From assembly GCA_029891345.1 (NCBI GenBank), contig CM056999.1, positions 28,431,418 to 28,495,417 of the forward strand: 64,000 nucleotides of DNA. The letters are read 5' to 3'. Position numbers and translations under genes: made by a program. Shown here one piece after another: positions 61,232 through 64,000 of this stretch (position 1 is its first letter; each line of letters opens with the position of its first letter). The notes under the pieces were generated by a model that was not told the origin of the DNA, ran no database searches, and saw nothing but the letters and a program-made list of their open reading frames with translations. This DNA comes from Dryococelus australis (lineage: Eukaryota > Arthropoda > Insecta > Phasmatodea > Phasmatidae).

Positions 61232-62141
61232 AAATGTGCACTAAATTCTAATCGGTGGAATACCACTTATTCACAGTGAAATTTAACTATTTGAATCAGC
61301 GGAAATGGCTCCGCTTAGGATCAATGGAAAACCACTGGTTCAGTGAAAATTTTCACTGTTTGAATTCGTGACGTGAAGCAATTTCATACATGTATCAGTG
61401 ATGCCAGACTGCAGTGGCGAATGAAATATTGTTTTCATTTAATTTAGCCAAATAATTATGTAAAATAAACATATTTACAACAGTTTACTATTTCTATTGC
61501 GCAATTTACCGTAATTTAAAAAAAATTGTTTCAGAGAGTGAACTCGCCCCCCCTCCCATTTTTTCCCTCTTTTCTTTCCACTACGGTTTTGGGGGGGGGG
61601 GGGGAGGAGAGAGACGTTACCTTGCCATCTGAGCTAATACGTCAAGTTGAAAAACTAGAGCGAATAGTATATACGAGTGCACGCTCTTCGCCGCTTTATA
61701 TGCAGTTTAAACCTTCAGAGCTCTGTGATTACATGAAAATGAAATGAGACGTAAAAACGAAATGAGACGTAAAAACGGAATGAAAGTCTGAGTGTTAATA
61801 TTACCTCGTAAAATGGTGTTTTGAAAGACTAGACGCATTTTAGAATGTATTTTGTATTGGTTTTATTAGTTTATTCGTTATTTCAATTGGTAAAAGTTTA
61901 ACGGCCATTTATAAACTTCGTTTGAATTCCATGTTTATATGCCGTTTAACTGATAGTTCAGTTTAAGAAATGAACCACTGGAAAACATTGTAAAAATTAA
62001 CTGATGAATCAGTGAAAAATGTCACTGAATCAACAAGTGAAGGAAATCTGGAATTTTTTAGCGGATTCATCAGTTAAATTCACTGAAGTGACTGTTGACT
62101 GAATCAGTGAGACTTTAACTGATTCAAATTTAGAGTGCTTG
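61232..62141. mobile_element. Short inverted-repeat (MITE-like) element, copy 1
   Basis: The left end GCACTAAATTCTAAT and the right end attcaaatttagagtgc are inverted versions of each other. Both ends carry clusters of tcagtgaaa / tttcactga motifs (61,270-61,370 and 61,990-62,115). The interior has a G-run of about 14 (61,590-61,604). No transposase. The left ~290 bases recur at 63,292. Confidence 0.7.
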
Positions 62142-62159
62142 GAATTATATAGGCCTAAT

Positions 62160-63285
62160 TGTTTCCCGTGATAGGACATAAAGGCTTAATTTTCCATGTG
62201 CCATTCTTCTAAAATGGTGGAGTAAAGTGTTTATTTGATGCTGTTGTAGATACTAACAGCACCTATATACTAAATTTATTTATACCTAATTGGTTAGGCC
62301 TGCCTAGTTTCTCCTATATATAGCCATTCATGGCTTCTTCACACTTTTTGAATATAAAGTTTGAAAAATCACTCCATGTATGATTTGTTTGGTTATATAC
62401 AAAAAATTACACGTATCACAAGTGTTTAAAAACTCTGTTAATATAAAAGTGCCTTATTTTTTAGTTAAATTAATACTTTATTTATAGTGTGTCGATAAAA
62501 TTTATTATTTCATTAATAAATAATATATACAGGGAGAAAAGAGGTGTGTTAATGCATAGTAAGAAATAGTTCTTATGGAAAATATGAACTATGTGCACAC
62601 AAATTCGATGAGGTGTCCCTCTGGTGTAATTTTATATACTTAGATAAGCTTTGTCTGCATGACGTAGAATTAGCCTGGAGGTATAACCTCGGCAGTCCAG
62701 GCTTCAGAAAAGTCTGAATTTACCATGAAAGCCTATAGCACACTTAGCTAAAATGTTTATATAGTAGCCGTTCAGAAAATACGTGCCTGGCCAGCTTAAT
62801 ATAGGCCCTATATAAATTAAAATTGCCCAACTGTAGTACAACTTCGTCAGATTTGGCGGAAATCGGCCGATTGTCCCCCGAGATACGACATAATTATATT
62901 TTTCATGTGGTACTATCTTATAAAAATGGCGGGGAAATGAGGCTCTGTAAAAATTCATTTTATGGTTGTAATATACTGCCAGCATACGAAGTAAAGTCGA
63001 AATTTGTTTCGTACTTTCGTAGATTTAGCTTTCTGAGCTAAAATGGCTGTATTGCCACTATTTTGAAAAGTGCCTCATACTTAAACCACACGAGTTTACA
63101 CCACCTGCCACAGAACTTATTGCCTGCCAAATTGGGTAAGAATCGGTAAATAGTTCCCCATGATATGACAAGAATTTCACTTTTTCATGTTTCGCTATCT
63201 TACAAAATGGCGTACAAATGTAGTTATTTACCTTTACGACGCTTGTAATATATGTATTTTCAGCATAAAAATTTACACGTGATTG
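62160..63285 (+). repeat. Diverged tandem repeat, about 270-bp unit
   Basis: Blocks at 62,845-62,935 and 63,135-63,215 share gaaatcgg, a ttgtcccccgagatacgaca-like box, a tttttcatgtggtactatctta-like box and aaaatggcg. A third, more degenerate copy is at 62,160-62,225. The minus frame at 62,704-62,985 crosses one copy and is probably not a gene. Confidence 0.6.
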
Positions 63286-63291
63286 GCGGAA

Positions 63292-64000
63292 CGGTGTGAT
63301 ACGCTCTAAATTCGAATAAGTGGAAAACCACTGATTTAGCAGTGAAATTCTACTACTCGAATCAGTGAAAATGGCTCCACGTAGATTCAGTGGAAAACCA
63401 CTGATTGTTTCAGTAAAAAAAATTTCACTTATTGTATTAGTGACGTGATATTATTTTACTGATTTAATAAGCGACGGCAGACTGCAGTGGCGAATTAAAT
63501 ATTGTTTTATTGAAAGTAGTCAAATAATTACGTGAAATAAACATAATTAAGATAGTACATTATTTGTATTGCGCAATTTACTTTAATTAAAAATGTGGCT
63601 GGGATTGAACTCGAGCACTCTTTCCACTTCGATCTTTTTTTTTTTTGATAATTGTTGTTTTTTTGTTTTGAAGTGACGTTAGACCGACTTGCTTACAAAT
63701 TCTCTGTGCGACAAGTGAACTGAAAATCCACCGCGAAGGGGCGCGAACCCACGATCACTCTACTGCAAGTTGTGGAAGTAGTGCAAACATTTCTCTTTGC
63801 CTACACGGGGGACTGGGACCCGCACCCCTTATATAATTAGCTGGAACCCTTAACCACATGACCAAATGAACTTGGACACCTGCGCTACGACGCCAAGTTG
63901 AAATAATGAGAGAAAAAGATATGACTTGTAGCTAGTTTCGCCGCGAAATCGTGAAGATTTAAATTTTATGCTCTTTTTTTTTTTTTTTGGTTTAATTGAT
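63292..64000. mobile_element. Short inverted-repeat element, copy 2 (right end outside window)
   Basis: 63,300-63,595 aligns with 61,240-61,530: ctctaaattcgaataagtgg, the tcagtgaaaatggctcc box, ggaaaaccactg, cagactgcagtggcgaat and ttgcgcaattta. Its right end is not in the window. Confidence 0.7.
63715..63900 (-). mobile_element. SINE-like unit on the minus strand
   Basis: Reading the minus strand, CTTGGCGTCGTAGCGCAGGT is followed later by ggttaagggttccagc and by ggtgcgggtcccagtccccc, an A/B-box-like order. It lies inside the second inverted-repeat element. Evidence is weak. Confidence 0.3.

Noticed and set aside
62704..62985. 93-codon minus-strand ORF
   Set aside because: It crosses one copy of the diverged 270-bp tandem repeat, and the frame is not kept in the neighbouring copy.

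Overview
The window is a transposon-rich, AT-rich stretch of an animal genome, most likely a large-genome insect. The mobile families present (Maverick/adintovirus-class elements, piggyBac, mariner superfamily, Ty3/gypsy, tRNA-derived SINEs) and the spliced, phase-0 exon at 42.5 kb point to an arthropod. I saw no bacterial operon structure, rRNA, tRNA gene or CRISPR. Species is not determinable from the sequence alone. Almost every coding region is decayed: proteins can be followed only by changing frame and passing stops.

Layout. (1) 17-16,092: a Maverick/Polinton-type element (A) with about 1.58-kb diverged terminal inverted repeats, a degenerate integrase, the conserved gene next to it and a packaging-ATPase relic on the minus strand. 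A piggyBac transposon (2,725-6,454, with TTAA on both sides) sits inside it. (2) 16,315-29,172: a second Maverick/adintovirus-class element (B) with about 0.4-0.47-kb inverted repeats, protein-primed DNA polymerase B, BRO-family gene, structural-protein-like gene, packaging ATPase, integrase, zinc-ribbon protein, repeat (fibre-like) protein, adenain-type protease and a phospholipase A2-domain virion protein. Both elements start with AGTAGTA and both are bordered by the same 10-bp minisatellite (unit close to AGTCRCRGGT). (3) 29.3-36.7 kb: mostly unassigned sequence with SINE-like units, a mariner-superfamily fragment and two candidate small exons. (4) 36,765-42,488: a 5.7-kb GC-rich minisatellite of about 80 units (68 and 76 bp versions), ending six bases from the splice donor of a real minus-strand exon (42,495-42,635) of a cysteine-containing host protein. 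(5) 42.6-51.4 kb: an endonuclease-bearing transposon relic, an exact 399/399-bp fold-back element, a CCAAT-box tandem repeat and short duplications. (6) 51,396-58,109: a complete-length but dead Ty3/gypsy retrotransposon with two LTRs. (7) 58-64 kb: SINE-like sequence, a short inverted-repeat element present twice (61.2 and 63.3 kb) and a diverged 270-bp tandem repeat between the copies.

How the parts fit. In intact relatives of A and B the genes replicate the element (polymerase B), integrate it (integrase) and build a virion (ATPase, protease, structural proteins, PLA2). In this window element B keeps recognisable pieces of nearly this whole set, though I found no major capsid gene. Element A keeps only the integration/packaging side. 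The one clear host gene signal is the exon at 42.5 kb.
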